This document shows positions 46,576 through 55,460 of a DNA stretch of 64,000 nucleotides, one piece after another; the first letter of the stretch is position 1, and each line of letters opens with the position of its first letter. A program made the translations under genes and the position numbers. Source of the stretch: Paraburkholderia caffeinilytica. Its GTDB lineage: Bacteria > Pseudomonadota > Gammaproteobacteria > Burkholderiales > Burkholderiaceae. The notes under the pieces are model-generated. The model was not told where the DNA came from, did no database searches, and saw only the letters and a list, made by a program, of their open reading frames with translations. The stretch spans positions 1 through 64,000 of the forward strand of contig NZ_CP031466.1 of NCBI RefSeq assembly GCF_003368325.1, in the 5' to 3' direction.

Positions 46576-47894
46576 ACGAAGTCGCCGCTTTCATCGACGC
46601 GCTGACCCAGGAGCTCGCCATGTCCGACGGGACGACGCGTCATGGCAAAGTGGTCGAGGCCGTCGGCACGTTGCTGAAGGTTGGCGGGCTCGACGCCACG
46701 CTCGGCGAGCAATGCGAGTTGCGCGACGCGCGCGGCGTGCTGCTGCAACGCGCGGAAGTGGTCGGTTTCACGCGTCAGTTCGCGCTGCTCGCGCCGTTCG
46801 GCAGCGTCGCCGGCTTGTCGCGCACGACGCGCGTTACCGGGCTCGGGCGTCCGTTGTCGGTGCCGGTCGGCGAGATGCTGCTCGGACGCGTGCTGGATGG
46901 CCTTGGCGAACCGATCGACGGCCTTGGGCCGTTGCACTGCGACGCGCCGCGCCCCGTGATGGCCGCCGCGCCCGACCCGCTGAAGCGACGCATGGTCGAC
47001 ACGCCGCTGCATACCGGCGTGCGGGTCATCGATGGGCTCATGACGGTGGGCGAAGGCCAGCGCGTCGGCATCTTCGCGCCGGCGGGTGTCGGCAAGAGCA
47101 CGTTGCTCGGCATGCTTGCGCGCGGCGCGGCGTGCGACGTCAACGTGATCGTGCTGATCGGCGAGCGCGGCCGCGAGGTGCGTGAGTTCATCGAACTGAT
47201 TCTGGGGGAGGCAGGCATGGCCCGCAGCGTGGTAGTGTGCGCGACGTCCGACCGCTCGTCGATCGAGCGCGCCAAGGCGGCCTATGTGGGCACCGCGATC
47301 GCCGAGTACTTCCGCGATTGCGGCTTGCGCGTGCTACTGATGATGGACTCGCTGACGCGCTTCGCGCGCGCCCAGCGGGAGATCGGTCTGTCGGCGGGCG
47401 AGCCGCCGACGCGGCGCGGTTTTCCGCCATCGACTTTCGCCGAACTGCCGCGGCTGCTGGAGCGCGCCGGCATGGGGGAGGAAGGCTCGATTACCGCTTT
47501 CTACACCGTGCTCGCCGAGGACGAGGAGGGCAACGATCCGATCAGCGAGGAAGTGCGCGGCATTCTCGACGGACACCTCGTGCTGTCGCGTGCGATCGCG
47601 GCGCGCAACCGCTATCCGGCCATCGACGTATTGCACAGCCTGAGCCGCGTGATGACGCTGGTCGCAAGCCCCGGGCATTGCAGCGGCGCGGGGCACGTGC
47701 GCAAGCTGCTCGCCCGTTACGATGAGGTCGAACTGCTGCTGCAGATGGGCGAATATCAGCAGGGCGCCGATCCGCTCTCCGACGAAGCGATCTCCCAGCA
47801 CGAGGCCATCGAATCGTTCCTCGGCCAGAGCACCGAGGAACTGACCGAAGGTGAGGACAGCCACGCGTTCGTCTCCGGCTTCGCACAGTCATGA
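46572..47894 (+). CDS. sctN: Type III secretion ATPase SctN
   Basis: This 440-residue protein is the hexameric ATPase that unfolds substrates and releases chaperones. Walker [16 protein letters not shown] lies near residue 170 and Walker [15 protein letters not shown] near 255. The family signature YHPAIDVL-like segment here reads [16 protein letters not shown]. It starts four bases inside the sctL end (ATGA) and overlaps sctO by four bases. Confidence 0.97.
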   Translation: MNEVAAFIDALTQELAMSDGTTRHGKVVEAVGTLLKVGGLDATLGEQCELRDARGVLLQRAEVVGFTRQFALLAPFGSVAGLSRTTRVTGLGRPLSVPVGEMLLGRVLDGLGEPIDGLGPLHCDAPRPVMAAAPDPLKRRMVDTPLHTGVRVIDGLMTVGEGQRVGIFAPAGVGKSTLLGMLARGAACDVNVIVLIGERGREVREFIELILGEAGMARSVVVCATSDRSSIERAKAAYVGTAIAEYFRDCGLRVLLMMDSLTRFARAQREIGLSAGEPPTRRGFPPSTFAELPRLLERAGMGEEGSITAFYTVLAEDEEGNDPISEEVRGILDGHLVLSRAIAARNRYPAIDVLHSLSRVMTLVASPGHCSGAGHVRKLLARYDEVELLLQMGEYQQGADPLSDEAISQHEAIESFLGQSTEELTEGEDSHAFVSGFAQS

Positions 47895-48382
47895 GGGCGA
47901 TTGTGATTCGCAAGTGGCGCACCATCGTCGCCGCCAAGGTCCGGCGCTGCGAGCGCATCGAGGCCGATCTGGCACGGGAACACGAGGCGCTCGCCGAGCG
48001 CGAGGCCCAGTTCGACGACGCCGCGCACGCACATGTCGAGGCGCAGCAAAAGCGCGCGGAGCACGAAGCGCGCATCGTCGCCTTGCTCGACGGCGACGCG
48101 CGCGTCGCGACGTCCGACTATCTGTGTCACGACGCGTGGCGCGCGCCGCTGAAGGAAGCGCTGGAAGCCGCGCGCGCGGCGGAGCAAAAGCGCCGCACGG
48201 CGCTGGATCGTCAGCGGCAGAAGGTGGCCGAGGTGCAGGCGGCGCTCGCACGCGCGCAAGCCGCGGTGGACGAATGTCGCCGCAAGCTCGATACCTTGCT
48301 GCGGGCCGCCGCCACGGCCGTCGAGCTCGCCGCCGACGAGGAAGCCGCGGAAAACCTGCTGGCGCGCCGTTACGCGAGGTAG
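47891..48382 (+). CDS. sctO: ATPase stalk protein SctO (HrpB7)
   Basis: This 163-residue protein starts inside the sctN stop. It is almost all coiled coil ([40 protein letters not shown]) with many Ala, Arg and Glu residues. Size and place between the ATPase and SctT match HrpB7/SctO, which couples SctN to SctV like FliJ. A single Tyr/Trp patch ([14 protein letters not shown]) breaks the coil. Confidence 0.85.
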   Translation: MRAIVIRKWRTIVAAKVRRCERIEADLAREHEALAEREAQFDDAAHAHVEAQQKRAEHEARIVALLDGDARVATSDYLCHDAWRAPLKEALEAARAAEQKRRTALDRQRQKVAEVQAALARAQAAVDECRRKLDTLLRAAATAVELAADEEAAENLLARRYAR

Positions 48383-48385
48383 CCG

Positions 48386-49216
48386 ATGACACATGATTTT
48401 CACGCGTGGGCCGAGGCCCTGCTCGGCTTCTTCGAGGCGTATCACAACTTCATCGTCATGCTGATGCTCACGGGCATTCGCATCATGGTGACGTTCATCC
48501 TGCTGCCCGCCACCAGCGACACCGTGTTGCCCGGCACCGCGCGCAACGGCGTGGTGTACGTGCTGACGATGTTCGTCGCGGCGGGCCAGGTTCCGCAGGC
48601 GTTCGACTCGCTCAACAGCGCGGCGCTGCTGGTGCTGGCCTGCAAGGAAGCGTTTCTCGGTTTCGCGTTCGGCTATTGTGCGGCGCCGGTGTTCTGGATC
48701 GCGCAGTCCCTCGGCACCCTGATCGACGACCTCGCGGGTTTCAACAATGTGCAGATGACCAACCCGCTGCGGGGTGATCAGAGCACGCCGGTTTCGACGC
48801 TGCTGCTGCAACTCGTCGTGACGCTCTTCTATATCGGCGGCGGCATGCTGTTCGTGCTGGGCGCGCTCTTCGAGTCCTTCAAATGGTGGCCGCCGTATGT
48901 GCTGTATCCGTCGCTCTCCAATACGGCGGAGACGTTTCTGATCCAGCGCACCGACACGATCTGGACGGCGCTCGCCAAGCTCGGCACGCCGGTGATGCTG
49001 GTGCTGATACTGGTCGATCTCGGCCTCGGCATTGTCGCGCGCGCGGCTGACAAGCTCGAACCCAGCTCGCTCAGTCAACCGCTGCGCGGCGTGATCGGCG
49101 TGCTGATGCTGATCGCGCTCGTCGCGGTGTTCGCTTCACAGGTTGTCGGTGATGTGCAGCTTGGTGGTCTGTCGGCGGCATTGGCGAACGGCATGCTGTC
49201 GAAGCCGGCGCACTGA
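48386..49216 (+). CDS. sctT: Export apparatus protein SctT
   Basis: This 276-residue membrane protein has about six helices. Family regions visible are IVMLMLTGIRIMVTFILLPA, LLVLACKEAFLGFAFGY and RAADKLEPSSLSQPLRGVIG. One copy joins SctR and SctS to form the export gate core. It is three bases after sctO and ends the apparatus genes before the regulator hrpB. Confidence 0.95.
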   Translation: MTHDFHAWAEALLGFFEAYHNFIVMLMLTGIRIMVTFILLPATSDTVLPGTARNGVVYVLTMFVAAGQVPQAFDSLNSAALLVLACKEAFLGFAFGYCAAPVFWIAQSLGTLIDDLAGFNNVQMTNPLRGDQSTPVSTLLLQLVVTLFYIGGGMLFVLGALFESFKWWPPYVLYPSLSNTAETFLIQRTDTIWTALAKLGTPVMLVLILVDLGLGIVARAADKLEPSSLSQPLRGVIGVLMLIALVAVFASQVVGDVQLGGLSAALANGMLSKPAH

Positions 49217-49367
49217 ACATTGTTGTGAAGTCCCCTGCGGATTGTTGAGTTTTGTTGAGCACGATGTCTCTACCATGGTTTCCGTGCCCGGCGAATTGTC
49301 GGGACCACAGGTTCTCAGGGCGGATCGAATGGTCCGCCACATCGGTCACTCCTGAGGTGGAACCATT

Positions 49368-50816
49368 ATGTTTTCGACAATCTATTTCGCGCTGTCGTCG
49401 GGGCTCGCGCAGAAGAACCGTTTGCCGGCGTATGCGGCCGCCATGCTCGACGGCGCATCGGAACGCGGCTATTGCCTCGTCGACGACGTGCTCGAACGCC
49501 CGTCGCACAAGCTGGATGACGCGGACGTCGCGCGTCTGGTCGCGGTAGCCGATGCATCGCTTCTACTCGGCTACGATCAGGATGCCGAAGAGATGTACCG
49601 GCGCGCTCAGAAGACGATCGTTGGCGACGATGATCGCCTGCGCATCATGTCGTGCCGCAACACCGGCTGGCAATTGATGATGCGTGACCGCTACGCGGCC
49701 ACCGCCAAGTGTTTTGCGCGGATCGTCCAGGACGAGGCGGCGAGTCCCGCCGAAGTACTCGAAGCATTGATCGCCTCGGCCATGGTGCAACATCAGGTGG
49801 GACGTCAACGCGATGCGGACGACGCGCTCCTGCAAGCCGCCGAACTGGCCGACATGCATGAGGAACCCGGCTGGCGGCTCGTGATCGCGCTGCTCGCCCG
49901 CGAATTCGACGTCCAGTTGCGCATTCGCACGGCGACTACGCTGAGCGACCACGCGTTCTGGAGCTCTGCGCACGTGACGCGCGCGCAGAGTGCGAGCGAC
50001 CGCGCCGACGTGACGCGCAAGCTCACCGAGACAACGGTCCTGATGTCGCCGATGCCGGCGCTTCTCGCGCAGCGCCACGAGTATCTGGAACAGCTCGCGG
50101 CGCTGGCGCGCGGCGAGCGTATTGCCGCCGCGCCGCTCTTCGACGCGGTCAGCCGGCCGCAGCATTTTCGCGGCGCCGGCCAGGCGTTCCTCGCGAAGCT
50201 GGACATCGTGCTCGCCGGACTCGCTGGCGGCCTCGACGATGTCGCCGATTCGGTGCTTGCCAAGATCAGCCGCTCCGAAGCGGATATCGGCACGCGTCGC
50301 TGCAATTTCGACTACCTGTATTGCGTATCCAAGATCGCGGTATGGCGCGGCAACCCAACCGAGGCGCTCAAGCTTTACGCCAGCTATGCATCCGAAGCGT
50401 TGCGCTGCCTGCGCAGCGAGACGCCTGGCCTCGGCGCGATTCAATCGCCAGCGAGCCGCGCGCTGCCCGCGGACGACGTTTCGGCGCGCCTGCCCGCGAA
50501 GTATCGCCGCGCATATCGCTACATCATCGAGAATCTCGATCGCGCCGATCTGAATACCCGCGAAATCGCCTCGCAGATCGACGTCACCGAGCGCGCGCTT
50601 CAAATAGCCTTCAAGCGTTCGATCGGAATGTCGCCGGGCGGGCTGATCCGCAAGCTGCGGCTCGAAGGCATTCGTAACGACCTGTTGAACGACGAGCGCA
50701 TGCAAGGCTCGATCTTCGATACGGCAAGCCGCTGGGGCGTGAAGAGCCGTTCCGCGCTCGCGAAGGGTTATCGCCGCGAGTTCAAGGAATCGCCGTCAGA
50801 GACGATGCATCGTTAA
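49368..50816 (+). CDS. hrpB: AraC-family master regulator HrpB/HrpX-like
   Basis: This 482-residue protein has the length of Ralstonia HrpB (about 477) and Xanthomonas HrpX. The first 370 residues are helix-rich and TPR-like. The C-terminal 100 form the AraC DNA-binding domain: two helix-turn-helices (NTREIASQIDVTERALQIAF and FDTASRWGVKSRSALAKGY, with FKESPSETMHR at the end). It should bind the hrpII/PIP boxes found in this window and itself be turned on by the HrpG-like proteins. No hrpII box is seen in the 151 bases upstream, which fits control by HrpG instead. Confidence 0.93.
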   Translation: MFSTIYFALSSGLAQKNRLPAYAAAMLDGASERGYCLVDDVLERPSHKLDDADVARLVAVADASLLLGYDQDAEEMYRRAQKTIVGDDDRLRIMSCRNTGWQLMMRDRYAATAKCFARIVQDEAASPAEVLEALIASAMVQHQVGRQRDADDALLQAAELADMHEEPGWRLVIALLAREFDVQLRIRTATTLSDHAFWSSAHVTRAQSASDRADVTRKLTETTVLMSPMPALLAQRHEYLEQLAALARGERIAAAPLFDAVSRPQHFRGAGQAFLAKLDIVLAGLAGGLDDVADSVLAKISRSEADIGTRRCNFDYLYCVSKIAVWRGNPTEALKLYASYASEALRCLRSETPGLGAIQSPASRALPADDVSARLPAKYRRAYRYIIENLDRADLNTREIASQIDVTERALQIAFKRSIGMSPGGLIRKLRLEGIRNDLLNDERMQGSIFDTASRWGVKSRSALAKGYRREFKESPSETMHR

Positions 50817-50827
50817 GCGGAGCCGCC

Positions 50828-52912
50828 ATGAAAGCTATCGTTCCCGTCCGCCGCGGCGCGGCTGTCCGTGTGCGCACGCTGTGCGCGGCCCTCGTCGCAG
50901 CCGGCGCGCTGGCGTCGCCGTTGCCGGCTCATGCAGAACGTGTCGCGTGGCAGGGCACGCGCTTCGAATACGTCGCCGATCATAAAGACCTCAAGGACGT
51001 GCTGCGCGACTTCGGCGCGAGCCAGCACGTGATGACGTGGATCTCGCCGCATGTCGAAGGCACCGTGTCCGGTCGCTTCAACGCGGCGCCGCAGCGCTTT
51101 CTGGATCAGATGGCGGAGTCGTTCGGCGTGCTGTGGTACTACGACGGCTCCGTGCTGCGCATCTACGGCGCCAACGAAGCCCGCAGCGCGACGCTAGGTC
51201 TGTCCAACGCCGGCACCGAAGACTTGCGGCGCGCGCTCGGACGCCTGGAGATCGACGATCCGCGTTTCCCGGTGCGCTACGACAGCGTGTCCGGCACGGC
51301 GGTGGTATCCGGACCGCCGCGCTTCGTCGAACTGGTGACCGACGTGGCGCATCTGATCGATCACAAATCCGTGTCCGGCGCGAAGGTCGTCGTGCAACGC
51401 TTTCCGCTGCATTACGCATGGGCGACCGATCGGACCATCACGATCAACGGCCGCGGCGTGACCGTGCGAGGCGTTGCGTCATTGCTGCGCACACTGTACG
51501 GCCAGGGTGTTCCCGGCGGCGACGCCAGCGGCGACGCACCGCCGGCAAGGCGCGATGCATACCGGGTGCCGAGCGTGCGCGAGATGCAGGACGACGGCAT
51601 GACGACGGGTGCGATCCGAACGCAAGGCGGCTCGCGCCCGCCGCCGTTACCGACGCTGCCTGGCCTCGGTGGGAGCCAGTCGTATGCGGGCTCGGGCGAT
51701 AGCGCGGTGGCGCCGCCCGTCGGGAATATCGCGGATGCCGGCATGGGGCCTAGCTCCGAGCGCGATGGCACGGGTTCGGTGTCGTCCACGGCGGGCCGCG
51801 CCAGAGAGAGTGCCGCCGCGAGCGGTGCGCCGACCATCGAGGCGGATTCGCGCAGCAATTCGATTCTGGTGCGCGACCGTGCCGAGAACATGGCCGCGTT
51901 CGGCACGCTCATCGAATCGCTCGACACGCAGCCGGGCATTCTCGAAATCGACGCGAGTATCATCGAGATCACGGATAACGCGTTGCAGGAGCTGGGAGTG
52001 GATTGGCGGCTGCATTCCGGTCACGTCGATTTCGAAACCGGCAACGGCCAGCAATCGCAGACGGGCAACCCCGGTTCGCTCAATCCGCAGGGATTCGGCA
52101 ACCCGCTCGACGCGACCACCGCCGGCGTGCTGGCGACGCCGGCTGGCGGTGTGCTGACCGCGGTGATTGGCGGCGCAGGACGCTATCTGCTGACCCGCAT
52201 CAGCGCGATGCAGCAGACCGACCAGGCGCGCATCACGGCGAGTCCGAAGGTCGAGACGCTCGACAATGTCGAGGCGCTCATGGACAACAAGCAGACGTTT
52301 TATGTGCAGGTGTCGGGTTACCAGTCGGCGGATCTGTATAGCGTGTCAGCCGGGGTGTCGCTGCGCGTGCTGCCCTCGATCGTGAGCGCAGGAAATGGCG
52401 AACAGATCCGCATGGACGTGCATATCGAGGACGGCAGGCTGACCGATCAGCAAGTCGGACAGTTGCCGGTGGTCAGCAACAGCACGATCGACACGCAGGC
52501 GCTCATCAAGGAAGGCGACAGTCTGCTGATCGCGGGCTATTCGGTGGATCAGGACGATCACACTGAAACGGCGGTGCCGCTGCTTTCGAAGATACCGGTG
52601 ATCGGCAACTTGTTCCGCTATCGCAAGCATCAGGGGCAGCGCTTCCAGCGGCTGTTTCTGCTGACGCCGCGCGTGTTGTCGGCGGCTGCAGGTGGGAGTC
52701 CGGGCGGGGCGCCGGGTGGTGCCGATGCGGTGCCTGGCGGTAACGGAGATGGTGCGGGCTTTGTACCGCCGCCGCCCTCGGGCGCGATGAATCTTCCGCG
52801 GCAGCAGGGTGTAGCCCGTATCGCGCAACTCGTTGGTTTGCCGCCGCCGCAAACGGGCGGCGCGGGCGGCGTTGGCGGCAACGTCAGCACGGTTTCGGGC
52901 GACAAGCCTTGA
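50828..52912 (+). CDS. sctC: Outer membrane secretin SctC
   Basis: This 694-residue protein has a Sec signal (ALVAAGALASPLPAHAE) and N-terminal ring domains (FEYVADHKDLKDVLRDFGAS). A low-complexity region at about 235-335 is Gly/Ser/Pro rich. The secretin domain follows (ILEIDASIIEITDNALQELG, ITASPKVETLDNVEALM, DSLLIAGYSVDQDDHTE, VPLLSKIPVIGNLFRY). It forms the outer-membrane ring. It starts 11 bases after hrpB. A Gly/Pro tail of about 70 residues extends beyond the core. Confidence 0.96.
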   Translation: MKAIVPVRRGAAVRVRTLCAALVAAGALASPLPAHAERVAWQGTRFEYVADHKDLKDVLRDFGASQHVMTWISPHVEGTVSGRFNAAPQRFLDQMAESFGVLWYYDGSVLRIYGANEARSATLGLSNAGTEDLRRALGRLEIDDPRFPVRYDSVSGTAVVSGPPRFVELVTDVAHLIDHKSVSGAKVVVQRFPLHYAWATDRTITINGRGVTVRGVASLLRTLYGQGVPGGDASGDAPPARRDAYRVPSVREMQDDGMTTGAIRTQGGSRPPPLPTLPGLGGSQSYAGSGDSAVAPPVGNIADAGMGPSSERDGTGSVSSTAGRARESAAASGAPTIEADSRSNSILVRDRAENMAAFGTLIESLDTQPGILEIDASIIEITDNALQELGVDWRLHSGHVDFETGNGQQSQTGNPGSLNPQGFGNPLDATTAGVLATPAGGVLTAVIGGAGRYLLTRISAMQQTDQARITASPKVETLDNVEALMDNKQTFYVQVSGYQSADLYSVSAGVSLRVLPSIVSAGNGEQIRMDVHIEDGRLTDQQVGQLPVVSNSTIDTQALIKEGDSLLIAGYSVDQDDHTETAVPLLSKIPVIGNLFRYRKHQGQRFQRLFLLTPRVLSAAAGGSPGGAPGGADAVPGGNGDGAGFVPPPPSGAMNLPRQQGVARIAQLVGLPPPQTGGAGGVGGNVSTVSGDKP

Positions 52913-53266
52913 GACGGTGCGTTTGGCGTCTGTAATCGTGTACGACAGCGCAGTCGCTTTTTTTTTTGCGGAAAAGACCGCACACGCCAAAACGATCGTC
53001 GCCACTGACCGCTTTCGTTCCGAACAGATCGTGCAAAAATCACGATCCGGCGCTGACCAACGGCAGCCTCGGCAAGAGCCGCTAACCGAAGCCTTGGGGA
53101 GCACCACATAACCAGTAGTAACGCCGCCAGTCGTGCATGGTGCCGCCAAACGTGTCTTTCGGTTCCCCCAAATGAATACAGCCCGCACACGTGCGGGCTG
53201 TATTCCGATTACTGCTGCAAGGTTACCGCTAGAGCAAGAACGCCGGAGTCTGAAGCCTCGCTGTCC
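52913..53266. other. Gap between sctC and secreted-protein gene
   Basis: This 354-base gap between convergent genes contains a strong 15-bp hairpin near its right end (listed separately) and a T-rich run at about 52,959-52,968. No gene is supported. The reading frames on the minus strand lack start signals. Confidence 0.4.
53174..53205. terminator. Bidirectional hairpin after sctC
   Basis: GAATACAGCCCGCAC (53174-53188) and GTGCGGGCTGTATTC (53191-53205) are perfect 15-base complements with a 2-base spacer. It is symmetrical and lies between two convergent genes, so it can end transcription from both. No long T run follows either arm. Confidence 0.65.
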
Positions 53267-54316
53267 TCAGGCAACGCGTCGCTGGTTGTCCGCAAGATAG
53301 CTGAGCAGCAGCGTATCGAGTACGCCCGGAGGCGGTCCCGCCTGCTGGGTCTTTTCATCCTTGTCCTTTTCCTTGTCCTTGGAGTTATCCTGGTTCTCCT
53401 TGGAGTCGGATCTGGTTTCGGTTTTCCCGTCCTGCTTGTGCCCTTCGGCGCTGCCGTTCTTCGGTGTTTCACCTTCCGCTGAACGGGTTTCATGCGAGCC
53501 TTCCACGCCGCGATGCCCGCCGCGCCGGCCGGAGCCGCCAGAGGCGGAGGCCATCGCCATGAGCGCAACCGCGTCGCCGCCCGTCGTGGTTGCGGTCCCG
53601 GCACTGCCGCCACCCAGCAGCTTGTCGCCCACTTTCTGCGCGCCCTGGCCGACTTCCATCTCGCTGACCGACTTGATGACCTTGCCTACGCCGCCGTGCA
53701 TCGCGGCTGCGATCGTGTTGTCGAGCTTTTCGCTGCCGATATGCGCCGCGGCGAGCGTCGAGGCTGCGACGGTCGTCCCCAGGCCCTCGGGCGTGAGGTC
53801 GGCGGCGGCTTCGAGCGCATCCTCCCCGACCTGTGTCAGGTCGTTCATCATGCCCTTGAAATTGCCGTGGGCGAGATCCTTCACCGCGTTGACGGAACCG
53901 GATACGACGCCCTCGACGGAGGACACGAGGTCCTGGGCAGCGGCGTCGACGCCCTCGTTGACGTCTTTCTTGACCGTCTCGACTCCCTTTTCGACGCTAT
54001 TCAATACCTTGTCGAAACCCTTGCCGAGATGCAATCCCTGCAAACCTTCGAGCGTGGCTTCAGCGCTTGCGGTGGCCGCGTCCGTCGCAGCCTTGCCGAC
54101 GTCATCGGCCGTCTTCAGCAGGTCTTGCATGGCAAGCTTCATATTGCCCTGCATGAGTGCCTCGGTCATTGCCAGTGTGTCCTGCAGCACCTTCTTGAGA
54201 TCCTTTTCCAGCACATGGGCCACATGCTCGACGCCGTGCGCGACCGATTTCGCGGCCTTCTCGATGTCGTGGCCAATATGCTGGAACGCATGCTTGATTT
54301 TCGAAAATATACTCAT
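53267..54316 (-). CDS. Amphipathic secreted-protein or translocator candidate
   Basis: This 349-residue protein is free of cysteine. The first 230 residues show repeated amphipathic helices (MSIFSKIKHAFQHIGHDIEK, DLVSSVEGVVSGSVNAVKDL), then a Gly-rich stretch (GGGSAGTATTTGGDAVALMA), then a highly charged Lys/Asp/Glu region (DSKENQDNSKDKEKDKDEK), and ends LDTLLLSYLADNQRRVA. The position next to a harpin-like gene with an hrpII box suggests an extracellular or translocon protein. A HrpF/PopF-type translocator with long hydrophobic helices is otherwise missing. It starts after GGAGCACACC. Function unconfirmed. Confidence 0.7.
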   Translation of the reverse strand: MSIFSKIKHAFQHIGHDIEKAAKSVAHGVEHVAHVLEKDLKKVLQDTLAMTEALMQGNMKLAMQDLLKTADDVGKAATDAATASAEATLEGLQGLHLGKGFDKVLNSVEKGVETVKKDVNEGVDAAAQDLVSSVEGVVSGSVNAVKDLAHGNFKGMMNDLTQVGEDALEAAADLTPEGLGTTVAASTLAAAHIGSEKLDNTIAAAMHGGVGKVIKSVSEMEVGQGAQKVGDKLLGGGSAGTATTTGGDAVALMAMASASGGSGRRGGHRGVEGSHETRSAEGETPKNGSAEGHKQDGKTETRSDSKENQDNSKDKEKDKDEKTQQAGPPPGVLDTLLLSYLADNQRRVA

Positions 54317-54407
54317 GGTGTGCTCCTCAATGCGCGCGGCCCACGCAAGGCGGGGCCGATCGGATGGTCTGCCAGCAGGGCCGCGCGACGATGTGGGTGG
54401 AATTGCC

Positions 54408-55166
54408 TCAATTCGTCGACGTTTTCTCGTTCATCGCCTTGTTGAGCATCGGCAGCAATTGCGAAAGCAGCTTGAGCAGTTCGTTGGTGAGCGTGCTCGG
54501 ATCAGCCGCGCCGGTCGTGCCGTTGTTCGACCCGTCCGTGCCGTCTGTGCCGTTCGTGCTGGTGTCGCTCGGGTCGCTCGTGCTGTTCGGATCGGTGCCG
54601 CCGTTGTTCGAACCGTCGGTTTGCGACGATCCCTGGAGCTGTTGCAGCAGTTGGATCACTTCGGAAAGCAGATCCTGAATCTGCGAGGTCTGATCGCCAC
54701 CCTTGTTCGCACCGCCGCCGCCGGCCTGGCCGCCGCCTTGCGCGCCCTGGATCTGTTGCAGCAGCTTGAGAATATCGTCGATCATGCTCGCAGTCTGCTT
54801 GTCGAGCCCCTGGCCGCTTTGCGACGACTGCTGCAGCATTTGCAGGATCTGCTGCAACAGCGACATGATCTGGCTTTGCACGTCGGTCGAGTCGTTGCCC
54901 GGATCGACGTTGTTGTCGGTCGACGCACCTTGCGTCGAGTTCGGACCTTGCGTCGAGTTATCGCCGCCACCGCCACCGCCGCCGGCAGACGGGTTGCCGC
55001 CTTGCGAGCTGCCGTTCACCTTCTGTTCGATGATCGCGAGGATCATTTCGAGCAGCTTCTCGATATCGTTGTTGCCGAGCTTGCCGCCGCCTTGCAGGTC
55101 CGATTCCAGTTGCTGCAGATCGGCCTGGATGGCGCTGCTGCCGGAGTCATTGGTAATCTTGCTCAT
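54408..55166 (-). CDS. Harpin-like secreted protein
   Basis: This 252-residue protein starts at 55166 (MSKITNDSGSSAIQADLQQL). It has the marks of harpins: no cysteine, Gly/Ser/Asn/Gln-rich linkers (NPSAGGGGGGGDNSTQGPNS), and short amphipathic Leu/Gln helices repeated three times (LLEMILAIIEQKV, SLLQQILQMLQQS, LLSEVIQLLQQLQ). It ends KLLSQLLPMLNKAMNEKTS. PopA and HrpZ type harpins are secreted and form pores or trigger plant responses. An hrpII box lies 153 bases upstream. Confidence 0.82.
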   Translation of the reverse strand: MSKITNDSGSSAIQADLQQLESDLQGGGKLGNNDIEKLLEMILAIIEQKVNGSSQGGNPSAGGGGGGGDNSTQGPNSTQGASTDNNVDPGNDSTDVQSQIMSLLQQILQMLQQSSQSGQGLDKQTASMIDDILKLLQQIQGAQGGGQAGGGGANKGGDQTSQIQDLLSEVIQLLQQLQGSSQTDGSNNGGTDPNSTSDPSDTSTNGTDGTDGSNNGTTGAADPSTLTNELLKLLSQLLPMLNKAMNEKTSTN

Positions 55167-55318
55167 GAATAGCCTCTTACAGTAAACGATGAGAGAAGCG
55201 CAGCGGCTTTTGAACACGCTGCGCATTTGAAATCCGATTGGCCGCGCGACGGTCGCAGCATGGCGATCGTCCCGTAACAAAGCGTAAGAGACTGGCTTGA
55301 TTGTGTTGTTTCGTAAAA

Positions 55319-55342
55319 CGAAACATCAGGCGTGACGGCGAA
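55319..55342 (-). promoter_or_regulatory. hrpII box for harpin-like gene
   Basis: On the minus strand TTCG (55339-55342) and TTCG (55319-55322) are 16 bases apart. TACGCT (55281-55286) lies 32 bases downstream as -10. The harpin starts at 55166. Confidence 0.78.
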
Positions 55343-55391
55343 TCGGCGGGAAAGGGGGGCGGGGAGAGAGCAGACGAAGCAGGAAGACGAT

Positions 55392-55420
55392 GCGGCGCCG
55401 CGCGAAACGCGCGGCGCCGC
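55392..55420 (-). terminator. Hairpin after AWR-like gene 1
   Basis: A perfect 13-bp GC stem (55392-55404 with 55408-55420) with a 3-base loop lies 41 bases beyond the stop of the minus-strand effector. It is strong but has no long T run, so it may be a terminator or a transcript-end protector. Confidence 0.55.
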
Positions 55421-55460
55421 CCTTACCGGCGAACCGGAAAAACCGGCAAACAACTAACGA

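Noticed and set aside
53361..55172. Plus-strand frame of 603 codons opposite the two secreted-protein genes
   Set aside because: It is Ser/Leu/Val/Arg rich without a fold pattern. The minus-strand genes have ribosome sites, harpin-like features and an hrpII box.
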